From: Cognatiluteimonas telluris
GTDB lineage: Bacteria > Pseudomonadota > Gammaproteobacteria > Xanthomonadales > Xanthomonadaceae
Length of the DNA: 64,000 bases
Reading direction: 5' to 3'
NCBI RefSeq assembly: GCF_011320095.1
Contig: NZ_JAANOY010000001.1
Coordinates: 186,001-250,000, forward strand
In this document: positions 8,287 through 17,288 of the stretch, piece by piece
How positions within the stretch are numbered: position 1 is the stretch's first letter
Layout: the number at the start of each line of letters is the position of its first letter
Translations under genes and position numbers: made by a program
Notes under the pieces: model-generated
Told to the model about the DNA's origin: nothing
The model's database searches: none
What the model saw: only the letters and a program-made list of their open reading frames with translations

Positions 8287-8934
8287 CTAGCGACTGCGCG
8301 ACGCCTGCAGCCGCTGCACCTCATCGCGCAGGTAGCCGGCACTGAGCGTCCGCTTCTCCTGCGCGACCGGCAACAGGGTTGGATAGAACTGCACGAACGT
8401 CGTGTCGACCGCGGCGTGGGCGCGATGGCAGCCGTAGCAGGCCGCCGTGGTCGGGATCTGTCCGGCCGCGGTGTCGTCATCGAAGCTGAAGAAGCCCCAG
8501 CCACCGTCGAAGCGCGCACTGTCCTTGACGTGCATTTCGCGCCCGAGCACCTGCCCGCTTTGGTAATGCCCGCGCTGGTTGATCGACCCCTTGCTGGACG
8601 AGGCGCGCTCTTCCAGCAGCATCTGGGTCTGCTCGGGCCAGGTGCCGGTGGCCTGGAACGCCTGCCAGGACGCCGGGTCGACGAAAACGTTGTCGAACAC
8701 CGGCGCATCCGAGGCCGTCGCCTTGGGGTTGTAGCTCATGTCCAGCCCGGTGCCGAGGTAAATCCATTGCCGATAGTTGGCCGGCAACTCCAGCTTCCCG
8801 GTCAGCGAATAGACCGGCGCCTGGGCCAGCGTCGCGGGCACGTCGTTCGCCCGCGCCCCGGATGCGAGGTTCGATGCGATGGCGATTGCCACACCGGCGA
8901 CAACGATGGTTGCGATGGGCAGGAGCAGTTTCAT
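8287..8934 (-). CDS. Cytochrome P460-family c-type haem protein
   Basis: A 215-residue exported cytochrome. Residues 1-29 form a signal peptide (hydrophobic core IATIVVAGVAIAIA). A single haem c site, CYGCH, sits at residues 166-170 near the C-terminus, which is the typical P460 arrangement and not that of class I cytochrome c. The block NYRQWIYLGTG is characteristic of the family. P460 proteins oxidise hydroxylamine or nitric oxide or bind haem for other redox uses; the electron partner is not visible. It needs the Ccm maturation system elsewhere. The gene is monocistronic on the minus strand with decayed neighbours downstream. Confidence 0.88.
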   Translation of the reverse strand: MKLLLPIATIVVAGVAIAIASNLASGARANDVPATLAQAPVYSLTGKLELPANYRQWIYLGTGLDMSYNPKATASDAPVFDNVFVDPASWQAFQATGTWPEQTQMLLEERASSSKGSINQRGHYQSGQVLGREMHVKDSARFDGGWGFFSFDDDTAAGQIPTTAACYGCHRAHAAVDTTFVQFYPTLLPVAQEKRTLSAGYLRDEVQRLQASRSR

Positions 8935-9018
8935 GGGATTCCATTGCGGTGGTGATGCCGCATTGTCCCGGCGTGCGCACGGCGGCAGCGGCCACGCAGC
9001 CGACGATTCCGGCCAAGG

Positions 9019-10026
9019 TCAGCGTCCGAAACGCTCGCGGTATTCCAGCGGTGACGCACCGAAGCGCACCCGGAAGGCGCGACCGAACGCATCGCTGCTG
9101 TTGAACCCCACGTTCGCCGCGATGCGGCCGATCGGCGTGCGGCCTTCGGCCAATTGCAGGCAGGCCTGGTCCAGGCGCAGGTGCTCGACGAAACGCGCCG
9201 GCGTGCTGCCGAAGGTTTCGACGAAGACGCGGCGGAAATGGCGCGCGCTCATCGCCACGGAATCGGCCATGGCATCAACCGTGATGTGTTCGCCCGGGTG
9301 CGCGATCAGCCAGTCCACCAGTGCGCCCAGGCGTCCTCCGCCCTGGCATTGCGCCGCCAGCGGCGCGGAGAACTGCGCCTGGTTGCCCGGCCGCTTGACG
9401 TACATGACCAGTTCGCGCGCCGCCTCCAGTGCCGCCTGCGCGCCGAGGTCTTCTTCCACCAACGCCAGCGCCAGGTCCATGCCGGCAGTCAGTCCGCCGG
9501 AGGTCGCGAAGCCGCCGTCGCGCAAAAACAGGAACTCCGGTTGCAGCCGCACCGCCGGGAAGCGACGGGCGACGTCCGCGGCGAACCGCCAATGCGTCGT
9601 GGCGCGGCGGCCATCGAGCAGTCCGGTGGCCGCCAGCAGGTAGATGCCGGTGCACACCGACACCATGCGGCGGGTCGACGACGCGCGCTGGACGAGAAAA
9701 TCCAACAGCAGCCGATCGCCGGCGAGCGTGCGGCTGCCGACGCCGCCGGGGATCAGCAGCGTATCCAATGCCGGGGCATCTTCGAGCACGACGTCCGGAA
9801 TGACCGTCAGTCCGTTTTCCGCCCGCACCGGGGCGGACGTCAAACCGATGACGCACAATGCGTAGGGCGCCGAGCCGGCCGCATGCGCATTGGCGGCCCC
9901 GAACACGTCCAGCGGTCCGACCAGGTCGAGCGCCTGCATGTCGTCGTAGGCGAACAGGCCGATCGTCCGCGGCGCGGTCCCTGCAGGCCGCGTCGGCGAC
10001 GTGGGTGTGGCGGTCGTGTCGCCCAT
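9019..10026 (-). CDS. GlxA-like transcriptional regulator (DJ-1/PfpI + AraC HTH)
   Basis: A 335-residue regulator of the GlxA subgroup. The N-terminal DJ-1/PfpI domain spans about residues 20-205 (IGLFAYDDMQALDLVGPLD; nucleophile-elbow-like cysteine in SVCTG). Two AraC helix-turn-helix motifs follow at about residues 230-330, including MADSVAMSARHFRRVF and IAANVGFNSSDAFGRAF. The domain order is that of transcription activators for amine or small-metabolite catabolism. ATG 10026 puts the DJ-1 fold at the expected position. It is divergently oriented from the SRPBCC gene at 10213 with a 186-bp intergenic region, so that gene is a possible target, but no operator is evident. Confidence 0.88.
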   Translation of the reverse strand: MGDTTATPTSPTRPAGTAPRTIGLFAYDDMQALDLVGPLDVFGAANAHAAGSAPYALCVIGLTSAPVRAENGLTVIPDVVLEDAPALDTLLIPGGVGSRTLAGDRLLLDFLVQRASSTRRMVSVCTGIYLLAATGLLDGRRATTHWRFAADVARRFPAVRLQPEFLFLRDGGFATSGGLTAGMDLALALVEEDLGAQAALEAARELVMYVKRPGNQAQFSAPLAAQCQGGGRLGALVDWLIAHPGEHITVDAMADSVAMSARHFRRVFVETFGSTPARFVEHLRLDQACLQLAEGRTPIGRIAANVGFNSSDAFGRAFRVRFGASPLEYRERFGR

Positions 10027-10212
10027 GGAGATCGGTTCAGCGGCGGGTGGCGACGCAGTATGACTGGACGTCTTCGCAGCACGCGCAGCTGTCGTCAGCA
10101 CGGCTCCGGCGGTGGAGCCGCCCCAAGGTACGCACGCCATCGCCGGACGCACGCATTCGCCATGACGCCGCAACCGTCGCATGATCGCCAGGCCCGCCAC
10201 CAGGAGATCGCC

Positions 10213-10656
10213 ATGCCCAACACCGTCCGCCTGCACCGCGTGCTGCGCGCGCCGCCAGAGCGTGTCTACCGCGCCTTCCTCGACGCCGACGCCAAGGTCA
10301 AGTGGCTGCCGCCCAACGGCTTCACCGGCAAGGTGCACGAAGTCGATGCCCGCGTCGGTGGCCGTTACCGGATGTCGTTCACCAACTTCGCCACCGGCGA
10401 AAGCCATGCGTTCGGCGGCACCTATCTCGAGTTGGAGCCCAACACGCTGATCCGTTTCAGCGACCGCTTCGAGGATCCCAACCTGCCGGGCGAAATCATG
10501 GTGACGATCACCTTGCGCGCGGTGTCCTGCGGCACCGAACTGCACGTGGTGCAGGAAGGCCTGCCGGACGCGATCCCACTGGAGAACTGCTACCTGGGCT
10601 GGCAGGACTCGCTGGTGCTGCTGGCCAAGCTGGTGGAGACGGCGCCTACGGATTGA
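10213..10656 (+). CDS. SRPBCC / AHSA1-like domain protein
   Basis: A 147-residue single-domain START-like protein of the AHSA1 (activator of Hsp90 ATPase homologue 1) group. Typical features are the N-terminal VLRAPPERVYRAFLDAD, the glycine-rich strand VGGRYRMSF, a long antiparallel sheet and the C-terminal helix starting GWQDSLVLLAKLVE. Such proteins bind hydrophobic ligands and are often stress-related; the ligand is unknown. AGGAG lies 6 nt before ATG 10213. It is divergent from the GlxA-like regulator. Just after its stop come a 9-bp tandem repeat and an inverted REP pair. Confidence 0.88.
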   Translation: MPNTVRLHRVLRAPPERVYRAFLDADAKVKWLPPNGFTGKVHEVDARVGGRYRMSFTNFATGESHAFGGTYLELEPNTLIRFSDRFEDPNLPGEIMVTITLRAVSCGTELHVVQEGLPDAIPLENCYLGWQDSLVLLAKLVETAPTD

Positions 10657-10669
10657 TGGCGGCACCATC

Positions 10670-10714
<45 letters not shown>

Positions 10715-10737
10715 GGTGTAATTCGCAGGCGGTCGCG

Positions 10738-10848
10738 GTGGGAGCGGCTTAGCCGCGAGCTCCCCCAGCCTGGACCCTCCGGCCATCGAGCCATCGACAC
10801 CCATTACCCGCATCGAGGGCAGGAGCTCGCGGCTGAAGCCGCTCCTAC
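10738..10848. repeat. Inverted pair of GTAG-type REP elements (REPIN)
   Basis: Two copies of the palindromic element GNNGGAGCGGCTTCAGCCGC face each other: 10738-10760 (edge GTGG, with one base deleted in the loop) and 10824-10848 (edge GTAG on the minus strand), about 63 bp apart. GTAG REPs of this kind are known in Stenotrophomonas and relatives and are mobilised by RAYT transposases; none is encoded here. The minus-strand edge supplies the TAG stop of the DUF763 gene. Confidence 0.8.
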
Positions 10849-12248
10849 CGGCGTGCGGACTGCGAGGCCTGTTGGCGGTGCGCGGCGGCTGCGTCGATCT
10901 CGGCCTCCCAGCCGAAGATGCTGCGGCCGCCGTAGCCGTGCGAGGCGCGAAGCTCGTCCGCGATCAGCGCCTCCACCGACGGGCCGCGCGCGCGTGCTTC
11001 GAGCCGGCGTGCCTGCGCGTCCAGCCGCCGCAACGCCTGCAGCTGTTCCTCGCGCCCGAGCCTGGCGTCGTGCACCGCGCGCTTGAGCACGGCGATCGTG
11101 TGGTCGTAGACCTTCGTCGGCACCGGGAACGGATGCCGGTCCTTGCCGCCATGCGCCAGCGAGAAGCGCGCCGGATCGGTGAAGCGGCAGGGCGCGCCAT
11201 GCAGCACTTCGGCGACCAGCGCCAGCGCGCGGACGGTGCGCGCGCCGACGCCCGGGACCTGCAGCAACTCGGTGAAATCCTGCGGTCCACATTCGGCAGC
11301 TGCGGCGAGGTTGCCGTGCAGGCGGCGCAGGACGACATCGCTGCCGCGCACGTCGTGGTGGTCGGGGAGCGACAGGTGCGGCAGCAGGCCAAGCTGCAAT
11401 GGCGCCGTCGCATCGTTGCTGCCGCCCGCGGCCCGCGCCGTTACGGGCAACCGTGCCGCCTGTCGGCCTTCCATCGCACCCGTTCCGCCTTCACCGCCAG
11501 GCCGGACACGTGCGCGCTTCGCACCAGGCGCGTCCTCCGCCGCTGCGATCCTGGAGTACTCGCGCGCAATGGCCTCCACGCCCATCGATCGCAGCAGCTC
11601 GACCTGCGCATCGCGTGAGCGCGCCGCGCGCCGGTCGGCGAGGTTGACGATGTTGCCCTGCCCCTGGCCTTCCACCGCGGCATGCGGATCGTCGACGAAG
11701 CTCGTCAGCTGCTCGGACAGCCAGTGATAGCGGCGCGCCTGCTTCGATGCGCCGTTCATGCCCTGCTGCACCACGACCCACTTGCCGTCGTCGGCGACGA
11801 TGAAGCCGTGCAGGTACAGGTCGAAGCCATCCTGCACCGCCGCGCTGTCGACCTTCGCCACCAGCCGGCTGGCGCGCGCGAGTCCCGCGCCGTCGATCCC
11901 GACGCGCTCGCCGATCGCCAGCAGTTCCCCCGGCGTCTTGCGTGAATGCCGCCCGCGGCCGCCGCAGACGTGGATTCCCAACTCGCCCGAGAGCGGCGCC
12001 AGGCCCCGCTTGAGCGCGCCGATCACGCTGGTGGTGATGCCGGAGGAATGCCAGTCCATGCCCATCACCGCGCCGAAGGACTGGAACCAGAACGGATGCG
12101 CGAGCCGACGCAGCAGTTCATCGCGTCCGTATTCGTGGACGATCGCCTCGCACATCACCGCGCCCAGGCGGGTCATGCGATCGGCCAGCCACGCCGGCAC
12201 GCGGCCACCGTGCAGGGGAAGATCGGCGCTGCCGGAACGACGGGTCAT
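10845..12248 (-). CDS. DUF763 protein with a helix-hairpin-helix motif
   Basis: A 467-residue DUF763 family member of unknown function. The conserved N-terminal region (SADLPLHGGRVPAWLADRM), FQSFGAVMGMDWHSSG, the Gly/Arg-rich GGRGRHSRKTP and the C-terminal KDRHPFPVPTKVYD are all present. Residues about 327-350 (ELLQVPGVGARTVRALALV) form a classic helix-hairpin-helix, so DNA or RNA binding is likely. Residues about 240-290 are a low-complexity insertion. GGAGG lies 5 nt before ATG 12248. The stop codon TAG (10845-10847) is part of the GTAG edge of a REP element, so the end of the coding region may have been shaped by insertion. Monocistronic. Confidence 0.85.
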   Translation of the reverse strand: MTRRSGSADLPLHGGRVPAWLADRMTRLGAVMCEAIVHEYGRDELLRRLAHPFWFQSFGAVMGMDWHSSGITTSVIGALKRGLAPLSGELGIHVCGGRGRHSRKTPGELLAIGERVGIDGAGLARASRLVAKVDSAAVQDGFDLYLHGFIVADDGKWVVVQQGMNGASKQARRYHWLSEQLTSFVDDPHAAVEGQGQGNIVNLADRRAARSRDAQVELLRSMGVEAIAREYSRIAAAEDAPGAKRARVRPGGEGGTGAMEGRQAARLPVTARAAGGSNDATAPLQLGLLPHLSLPDHHDVRGSDVVLRRLHGNLAAAAECGPQDFTELLQVPGVGARTVRALALVAEVLHGAPCRFTDPARFSLAHGGKDRHPFPVPTKVYDHTIAVLKRAVHDARLGREEQLQALRRLDAQARRLEARARGPSVEALIADELRASHGYGGRSIFGWEAEIDAAAAHRQQASQSARR

Positions 12249-12390
12249 GGACGCCTCCAAAGGAGGCGCACGATGCCGTGACGACGTCGCGGATGCTGCG
12301 ACGCTGGTGTTCATCTTGCTGACCGCATCGCGACATGGCCGGCACGCGACACGTCGCGCGGACCGCGGCCCGATGCCGGTCAGCCCATCG

Positions 12391-12993
12391 TCAAGCCGAT
12401 GCCCTGCGCGCGACCGGCGTGCTTTCCGCGGTGGGCACCGGTGTCTTCGCGGCGCGCGCGATCAGGCCACGCGCCAGGAACAGTTCCACCCGTTCCAGCG
12501 GGATGCGGTCGCCGGCATCGCTGCCGTACCACGTCTCGACGATGCGGCCGTCCTCGTCGATCAGGAAGTCCGCCGGCATCAGGTTGTTGGTGTTGAGCCC
12601 GGCCAGGCCGACGATGCGCAGGCCACGCAGGAGCGTCGGCACGCGGGTCACGATCGCCTTGAGCTTGCGCAGCAGGGAACGCTCGATGCCATAGCGCGCG
12701 TGCGACTGCCCGACCGGATCGGCGGCGACGCGGAACGGGCGCGGGTGGCGCGCGACGAAGCGCAGCACTTCGGCCTGCGAGGATCCGAACACCGCGACGA
12801 TGTCCAGCCCCAGCGACGACAGGCTCTGGTGGTGATGGGTCAGCTCGTAGACACGGAAGTTGCAGAACGGGCAGGCCGCGTCGCGGAAGAACGACAGCAG
12901 CGTCCGACGCCCGGTGCGGCCGATGTTGATCGGCAGGCCGTAGATGTCGACCAGGTCCAGTGCGGGCGCGGTGGCGGGTGCGAGCAGCTTCAT
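12391..12993 (-). CDS. Peroxiredoxin-like (AhpC/TSA) thiol protein
   Basis: A 200-residue cytoplasmic protein with a thioredoxin fold of the AhpC/TSA type. The active-site region is FFRDAACPFC, a CxxC pair (CPFC) in place of the usual single peroxidatic cysteine in PVCT. Later landmarks are FGSSQAEVLRFV, DPVGQSHARYGI and the strand ADFLIDEDGRIVETWYG. Related proteins reduce peroxides or act as thiol oxidoreductases; the reductant is unknown. ATG 12993 starts directly before the domain. It lies 142 bp downstream of the DUF763 start on the same strand, but nothing links their functions. The C-terminal tail is Ala/Pro-rich. Confidence 0.82.
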   Translation of the reverse strand: MKLLAPATAPALDLVDIYGLPINIGRTGRRTLLSFFRDAACPFCNFRVYELTHHHQSLSSLGLDIVAVFGSSQAEVLRFVARHPRPFRVAADPVGQSHARYGIERSLLRKLKAIVTRVPTLLRGLRIVGLAGLNTNNLMPADFLIDEDGRIVETWYGSDAGDRIPLERVELFLARGLIARAAKTPVPTAESTPVARRASA

Positions 12994-13080
12994 GGCGGTT
13001 CCCGTGGTGGTGTCGGGCGCAGCTTGTCCGCCTCCAGCCGGAGGCGCCATACAGCCATGTCTAAAGAGGATTTGGAGCCT

Positions 13081-14022
13081 CTAGGGCTCGCCGACGACGC
13101 GGTTGCGGCCGGCATCCTTGGCCCGGTACAGGCGGCCGTCGACCGTCTCCACGAATGCAAGCCAGGGTGCGTCCCAGGCAGGCACGGCGCTGCCGATGCC
13201 CGCGCTCATGGTGAGGATGCCGCCGGTGCGCGAATGCGGATGCACAATCCGCGCGACCGCCAGCCGCGCGCGGCAGTCCTCGACGATCGCACGCGCACCG
13301 TCGGCATCGGTGCGCGGCAGCACCAGCGCGAATTCCTCGCCGCCGAAGCGCGCCAGCAAGGCATCGGGCGCCGTCACCGCAGCGGCCAGCAGGCCGGCCA
13401 CCTGTTTCAGGCAGGCGTCGCCCTGCAGGTGCCCGTAGGCATCGTTGTACGGTTTGAAATCGTCGATATCGAACATCGCCAACGCAAGCCGCTCCTGCGT
13501 GCGTGCGGCCTGCGCCCAGGCCTGCGCCATCACCGCGTCGAATCGGCGACGGTTGGCCAGCCCGGTGAGCGCGTCGGTGTAGGACAACACCTCCAGTTCC
13601 GCCTGCAGCCGCAGCACGTGCTCTTCGGTGCGCTTGCGCTCGCTGATGTCGAACATGAAACCCACCAGCGCCTCGACCGCGCCGTCGGCATCGCGCACGA
13701 CGTGCACGACATCGCGGATCCAGACGTAGTCGCCAGCGGCGGTGAGCGCGCGGTAGTCGGCCTCGTGGTCGACGCCCGCCTGCGACTGCGCCACGCAGAA
13801 CGACACCACGCGCTCGCGATCGTCGGCATGGATGCGCTCGGCCCAGTCCTGCACCGTCGCCCAGCTCTGCGGCGACCAACCGAGCAAGGGCTCGATCTGC
13901 GGGCCGATGTAGGCGAAGCGCATCGAGGCCCAGTCGATCTTCCATGGAATCGCGCGCGTGGATTCCAGCAACGTCCGGTACGTCTCCGGTTCGGCCCATG
14001 GCCGCCCGCCCCCATCGTTCAT
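13081..14022 (-). CDS. PAS-GGDEF diguanylate cyclase
   Basis: A 313-residue cytoplasmic signalling protein. Residues about 15-130 are a PAS sensor domain (WASMRFAYIGPQIEPLLGW, then a PAC-like strand ending VGFMFDISERKR). A short coiled linker (LRLQAELEVL) leads to a GGDEF domain from about residue 148 (YTDALTGLANRRRFD) with the active site GGEEF. It should make cyclic di-GMP from GTP. The RxxD product-inhibition site that normally precedes the active site is not conserved (TAPDA in that area), so feedback inhibition may be lacking. No transmembrane segment. ATG 14022 has a G-rich ribosome site about 8 nt upstream; a GTG at 14049 is the alternative. Confidence 0.9.
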   Translation of the reverse strand: MNDGGGRPWAEPETYRTLLESTRAIPWKIDWASMRFAYIGPQIEPLLGWSPQSWATVQDWAERIHADDRERVVSFCVAQSQAGVDHEADYRALTAAGDYVWIRDVVHVVRDADGAVEALVGFMFDISERKRTEEHVLRLQAELEVLSYTDALTGLANRRRFDAVMAQAWAQAARTQERLALAMFDIDDFKPYNDAYGHLQGDACLKQVAGLLAAAVTAPDALLARFGGEEFALVLPRTDADGARAIVEDCRARLAVARIVHPHSRTGGILTMSAGIGSAVPAWDAPWLAFVETVDGRLYRAKDAGRNRVVGEP

Positions 14023-14144
14023 CGCAACGCCCCCTGTGGCGAAAATCACGCCATCATGCCGGCCGCCGACCGGCAGGAACGTGACCTGTCACCGTTTCCG
14101 GAGTCCGCCGGGCCGCCCTTGGTCCGTGCCGCTACCCGCGGCGA

Positions 14145-14711
14145 TCAGGGTCGCTGCCTGTCGCGCACGTACTCCACATAGCCCTGCAGGAAACCCCGCA
14201 GGGAGTCGCGCGTGCGTTCGTCGACCAGGCTGCCCTGCGCGTCGAACACCTTGGCGGCGCCCGACACCATCAGCTTTGCCCCGGTCCACAGCTCCGCGCC
14301 GAGGGTGCGCCAGACCGGCAGCCAGGCGTTCTGCGACAGGATCGTGCCGAAACCGCCGGGGCTGGCTCCGACCATCGCCACGGGCTTGCCACCGAACACG
14401 CGCCGGATGTCGGCAGGCGGACGGCTGAGCCAATCGATGGCGTTCTTCGCCACGCCCGGAATGCTGTTGTTGTATTCGGGCGTGGCGATGAGGAAACCGT
14501 CGGCGGCGGCGATCGCATCCTTGAGCGCGGACACCGGTGGCGGAATGCCCTCGTCGGCCTCGACATCGCCGTTGTAGAGCCCGAAGGCCGCGATCGAGTG
14601 GATCTGGATGCGGCTGTCTTCAGGCATGAGGCCGGCGGCGGCCTGCAGCAGCGCGGTGTTGTAGGAGCCCCGGCGCAGGCTGCCGGAAAAGGCGGCGATG
14701 GTGATCGGCAT
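14145..14711 (-). CDS. NADPH-dependent FMN reductase family protein
   Basis: A 188-residue flavodoxin-fold oxidoreductase of the NADPH-dependent FMN reductase group (chromate/quinone/azo reductase relatives). The phosphate-binding loop GSLRRGSYN at residues 10-18 and the flavin loop ATPEYNNSIPG are intact. It transfers electrons from NAD(P)H via FMN to quinones, flavins or metals; the physiological acceptor is not deducible. The start at ATG 14711 places the first beta strand (PITIAAFSGS) correctly. It is divergent from the TonB-dependent receptor gene across 351 bp. Release of iron from ferric chelates by such a reductase could suit that neighbour, but this is only inference from adjacency. 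Confidence 0.88.
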   Translation of the reverse strand: MPITIAAFSGSLRRGSYNTALLQAAAGLMPEDSRIQIHSIAAFGLYNGDVEADEGIPPPVSALKDAIAAADGFLIATPEYNNSIPGVAKNAIDWLSRPPADIRRVFGGKPVAMVGASPGGFGTILSQNAWLPVWRTLGAELWTGAKLMVSGAAKVFDAQGSLVDERTRDSLRGFLQGYVEYVRDRQRP

Positions 14712-15062
14712 GGTTGGCTCGCAGCGAAGGAGGAGGTTTCCGATGAAGGCCCGGAGCGGTGAAATGTTCGTCGACGCCGGGCGCGCGCTGACGGACACGG
14801 TATCGGCACTTGTACCGCCGGTCCCGCGAGTCCGCAGCCTGGCGCCGCAGCCGTTGCCGCTGCGTGGCGAACCTGCGGCCGGCGCCCTCGAATGCGGCAT
14901 CACGGCCACGGGTCCTGGCGGCCCGGGGCACATTCCCGCCATCGGCCACCCTGCCATTCGTCGACTGGCATCCGCGTCCGGACCATGCCAGCATCACGCC
15001 CTGCTTTGCGCGGCCCTGCGGGAAACGGGCCGCGCCTTCGTCGTCAAAACCCAGGATCACCG
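14712..15062. other. Divergent intergenic region of 351 bp
   Basis: Separates the FMN reductase gene from the TonB-dependent receptor gene, so it should hold both promoters. It is as GC-rich as the flanks, and I could not identify a convincing -10/-35 pair or a Fur-box-like A/T palindrome. Frames open through it look like extensions of the flanking genes and not separate ones. Confidence 0.4.
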
Positions 15063-17285
15063 ATGAAACCAATCGCCTTCGTTCCCGGCGCGCTTGCGCT
15101 CGCCGTCGCCCAATGCCTGTCCTGTCCCGCGCTGGCGCAATCCGCTGCGCCGGTGCAGCCCGCCCAGGACGACCCGCAGCAGGCGGCCACGCTGGACAAG
15201 GTCGAGGTGCTTGGACATTCCCCCGAGGACCGCTGGCCGAAGCTGCTCCACATCATGCCGGAGGTCGACGGCGCGCTGATCACGGTGACCAAGAAGACCT
15301 CGATCACCAAGGTCGAGAACATCCCCACGGTGCCCGACAACACGCTGCGCAACCTGTTCGCGCAGACGCCGGGGCTGCTGGTGTCCGAGCAGCAGGCGCC
15401 GGGCCAGTTGAACCTCAGCTACCGCGGCATCGGCAATCCGCAGGAATCCGAATTCGTCACCGTGCTGCTCGACGGCATTCCACTGGAAGGCGACTGGGTC
15501 GGGTTCCCGACCGTCTACACCTTCCCGCCGCCGCAGTCGTTGTCGGAAGTGCAGCTGATCCGTGGCGGCAGCTCGCTGCTGTATGGCCCCGAGCCGCCGC
15601 CGACCGTCAACCTTGTCAGCCGCAAGCCGGTCGCCGATCGTCCGTTCGCCGGCTATAGCGAAAACGTCGTCGGCAGCGACGGCATGTTCGCCACCTTCAA
15701 CCAGGTATCGGGTACGTCGGGCCGGTGGGACTACCTGGCCGACGTGCATTACCGCCGCAGCGACGGCCAGCGCGACAATGGCAACTCCACGCTGCGCGGG
15801 CTCGACCTGCATCTCGGCTACCGCCCCGATGCGAACTCGTACACGGCGCTGGACCTGCACTCCTACGACCTGCACGCGGGCGAAGCGGGCAAGCTGAGCT
15901 ATCCGCAGTTCGCTGCCGACGAAACGCAGACGACCACGCCATTCAATCGCCTGTGGACGCAGCGGCACGTGCTGAGCGTGAGCCATGAGCGCCAGTTCGA
16001 CGAGAAGACCAAGCTGGTCGCCAAGGCCTGGACCGGCTACCAGGACCAGGCGTCGCGGTCGCAGGATCGCGGCCCGGCGCCGACGACCTCGACCCTGCAG
16101 GACGAGCAGTTCCGTTTCAGCGGCGTGGATGCGCGCGTGGTCCACCGCTGGGGACGCGGCAACGCCTTCACCGTCGGCACCACCCTGTACGGCTCGGATG
16201 CGCCGTTCCGGCAGTGGACCGAAGCCGGCCTCGCGCCCGCGCAGGACGACCGCTTCGGCCGTGCCTGCGCCGACTTCGCCGACGTCGCCTGCGCACGCCT
16301 GCGGCAGGCGCGGTCGAGCCGCTATGCCGCCGTGTTCGCGGAAAACGTGTTCCGCTTCAGCAACGGCTGGCACCTGGTGCCGTCGCTGCGCATCGACCAC
16401 GAAAGCATCGACATCAAGGAGACGATCAAGCCCCTGTCGCTGTCGCGCGAGCTGGTCGATCGCCATGTGTCGCACACCGTGCCGCTGTTCGGGCTGGGCC
16501 TGGGCAACGATTTCGGCCACGCCAACGAGAGCTACTTCAACGTCTCGCAGGGCTGGCGCCCGGTGCGGTATTTCGACATCGGCTCGCCCTTCGGCAGTAC
16601 CGCCGCCGGCGACATCAACGATCCGGACCCGACCCACGTGCTGTCCTGGGAAGGCGGCGTGCACGGCACGCCGGTTGCGGGCTTGTTCTACGACGCGAGC
16701 CTGTTCTGGATCGACGTCAAGGACCGTATCGAAAGCCAGCCGGCGGGCCCCTCGGCGCCTCCCGGCAACACCATCAACGTCAATACCGGCAACACCCGCC
16801 ATCGCGGCTTCGAAGGCCAGCTCGACTACGACTTCCTCGCCGCACGCGACCCGCAGACGACGCGGCACCTGTCGGTGTTCGGCAGCTTGAGCCTGCTCGA
16901 TGCGCGGTTCACCTCGACGATCAACCCGGCCAACGCCGGCAACACGCCTGCGTTCTCGCCGCGTTATCTGGCTCGCGTCGGCGTCGCGTATCGCGAGGAC
17001 AAGCACCTGAAGCTGTCGCTGTCGGCGGTCACCGTCGCCAGCCAGTATTGGCAGGACTCCAACAACCCGCTGGGGACGCCGGTGGATGCCAACTACATCC
17101 CGGCCAGGGTGCCGCAGCACACGGTCGTCGACGCCTCCGCCGACTGGTGGGTGGCACCGCACGTGCGCCTGCTGGGCGGCATTTCCAACCTCACCGACCG
17201 CAAGTACTACTCGCGCGTGTTCGGCGGCGGCCTGGAGCCGGGCTTGGGACGCAGCTATTACATCGGCGCGTCGTACGAGTTCTGA
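15063..17285 (+). CDS. TonB-dependent outer-membrane receptor (FecA-like)
   Basis: A 740-residue outer-membrane transporter. After a signal peptide (residues 1-25, ending ALAQS) come a short TonB-box-like segment (ATLDKVEVLG), the plug domain (about residues 80-210, with PDNTLRNLFAQTPGLLV, LDGIPLEGDW, EVQLIRGGSSLLYGP) and a 22-strand-type barrel. The last residues, YYIGASYEF, end in the terminal phenylalanine needed for barrel insertion. The closest annotation style is ferric citrate (FecA) or another siderophore receptor; the substrate cannot be read from the sequence. There is no N-terminal signalling extension and no adjacent FecIR, so FecA-type surface signalling is unlikely. Confidence 0.9.
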   Translation: MKPIAFVPGALALAVAQCLSCPALAQSAAPVQPAQDDPQQAATLDKVEVLGHSPEDRWPKLLHIMPEVDGALITVTKKTSITKVENIPTVPDNTLRNLFAQTPGLLVSEQQAPGQLNLSYRGIGNPQESEFVTVLLDGIPLEGDWVGFPTVYTFPPPQSLSEVQLIRGGSSLLYGPEPPPTVNLVSRKPVADRPFAGYSENVVGSDGMFATFNQVSGTSGRWDYLADVHYRRSDGQRDNGNSTLRGLDLHLGYRPDANSYTALDLHSYDLHAGEAGKLSYPQFAADETQTTTPFNRLWTQRHVLSVSHERQFDEKTKLVAKAWTGYQDQASRSQDRGPAPTTSTLQDEQFRFSGVDARVVHRWGRGNAFTVGTTLYGSDAPFRQWTEAGLAPAQDDRFGRACADFADVACARLRQARSSRYAAVFAENVFRFSNGWHLVPSLRIDHESIDIKETIKPLSLSRELVDRHVSHTVPLFGLGLGNDFGHANESYFNVSQGWRPVRYFDIGSPFGSTAAGDINDPDPTHVLSWEGGVHGTPVAGLFYDASLFWIDVKDRIESQPAGPSAPPGNTINVNTGNTRHRGFEGQLDYDFLAARDPQTTRHLSVFGSLSLLDARFTSTINPANAGNTPAFSPRYLARVGVAYREDKHLKLSLSAVTVASQYWQDSNNPLGTPVDANYIPARVPQHTVVDASADWWVAPHVRLLGGISNLTDRKYYSRVFGGGLEPGLGRSYYIGASYEF

Positions 17286-17288
17286 CGA

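Noticed and set aside
8003-8290. Possible Cys/Trp-containing small protein before cytochrome P460
   Set aside because: No ribosome site, no plausible start and no family. It is probably non-coding or decayed.
15057-17162. Long minus-strand frame opposite the TonB-dependent receptor
   Set aside because: Antisense to a receptor with signal peptide, plug motifs and terminal Phe.
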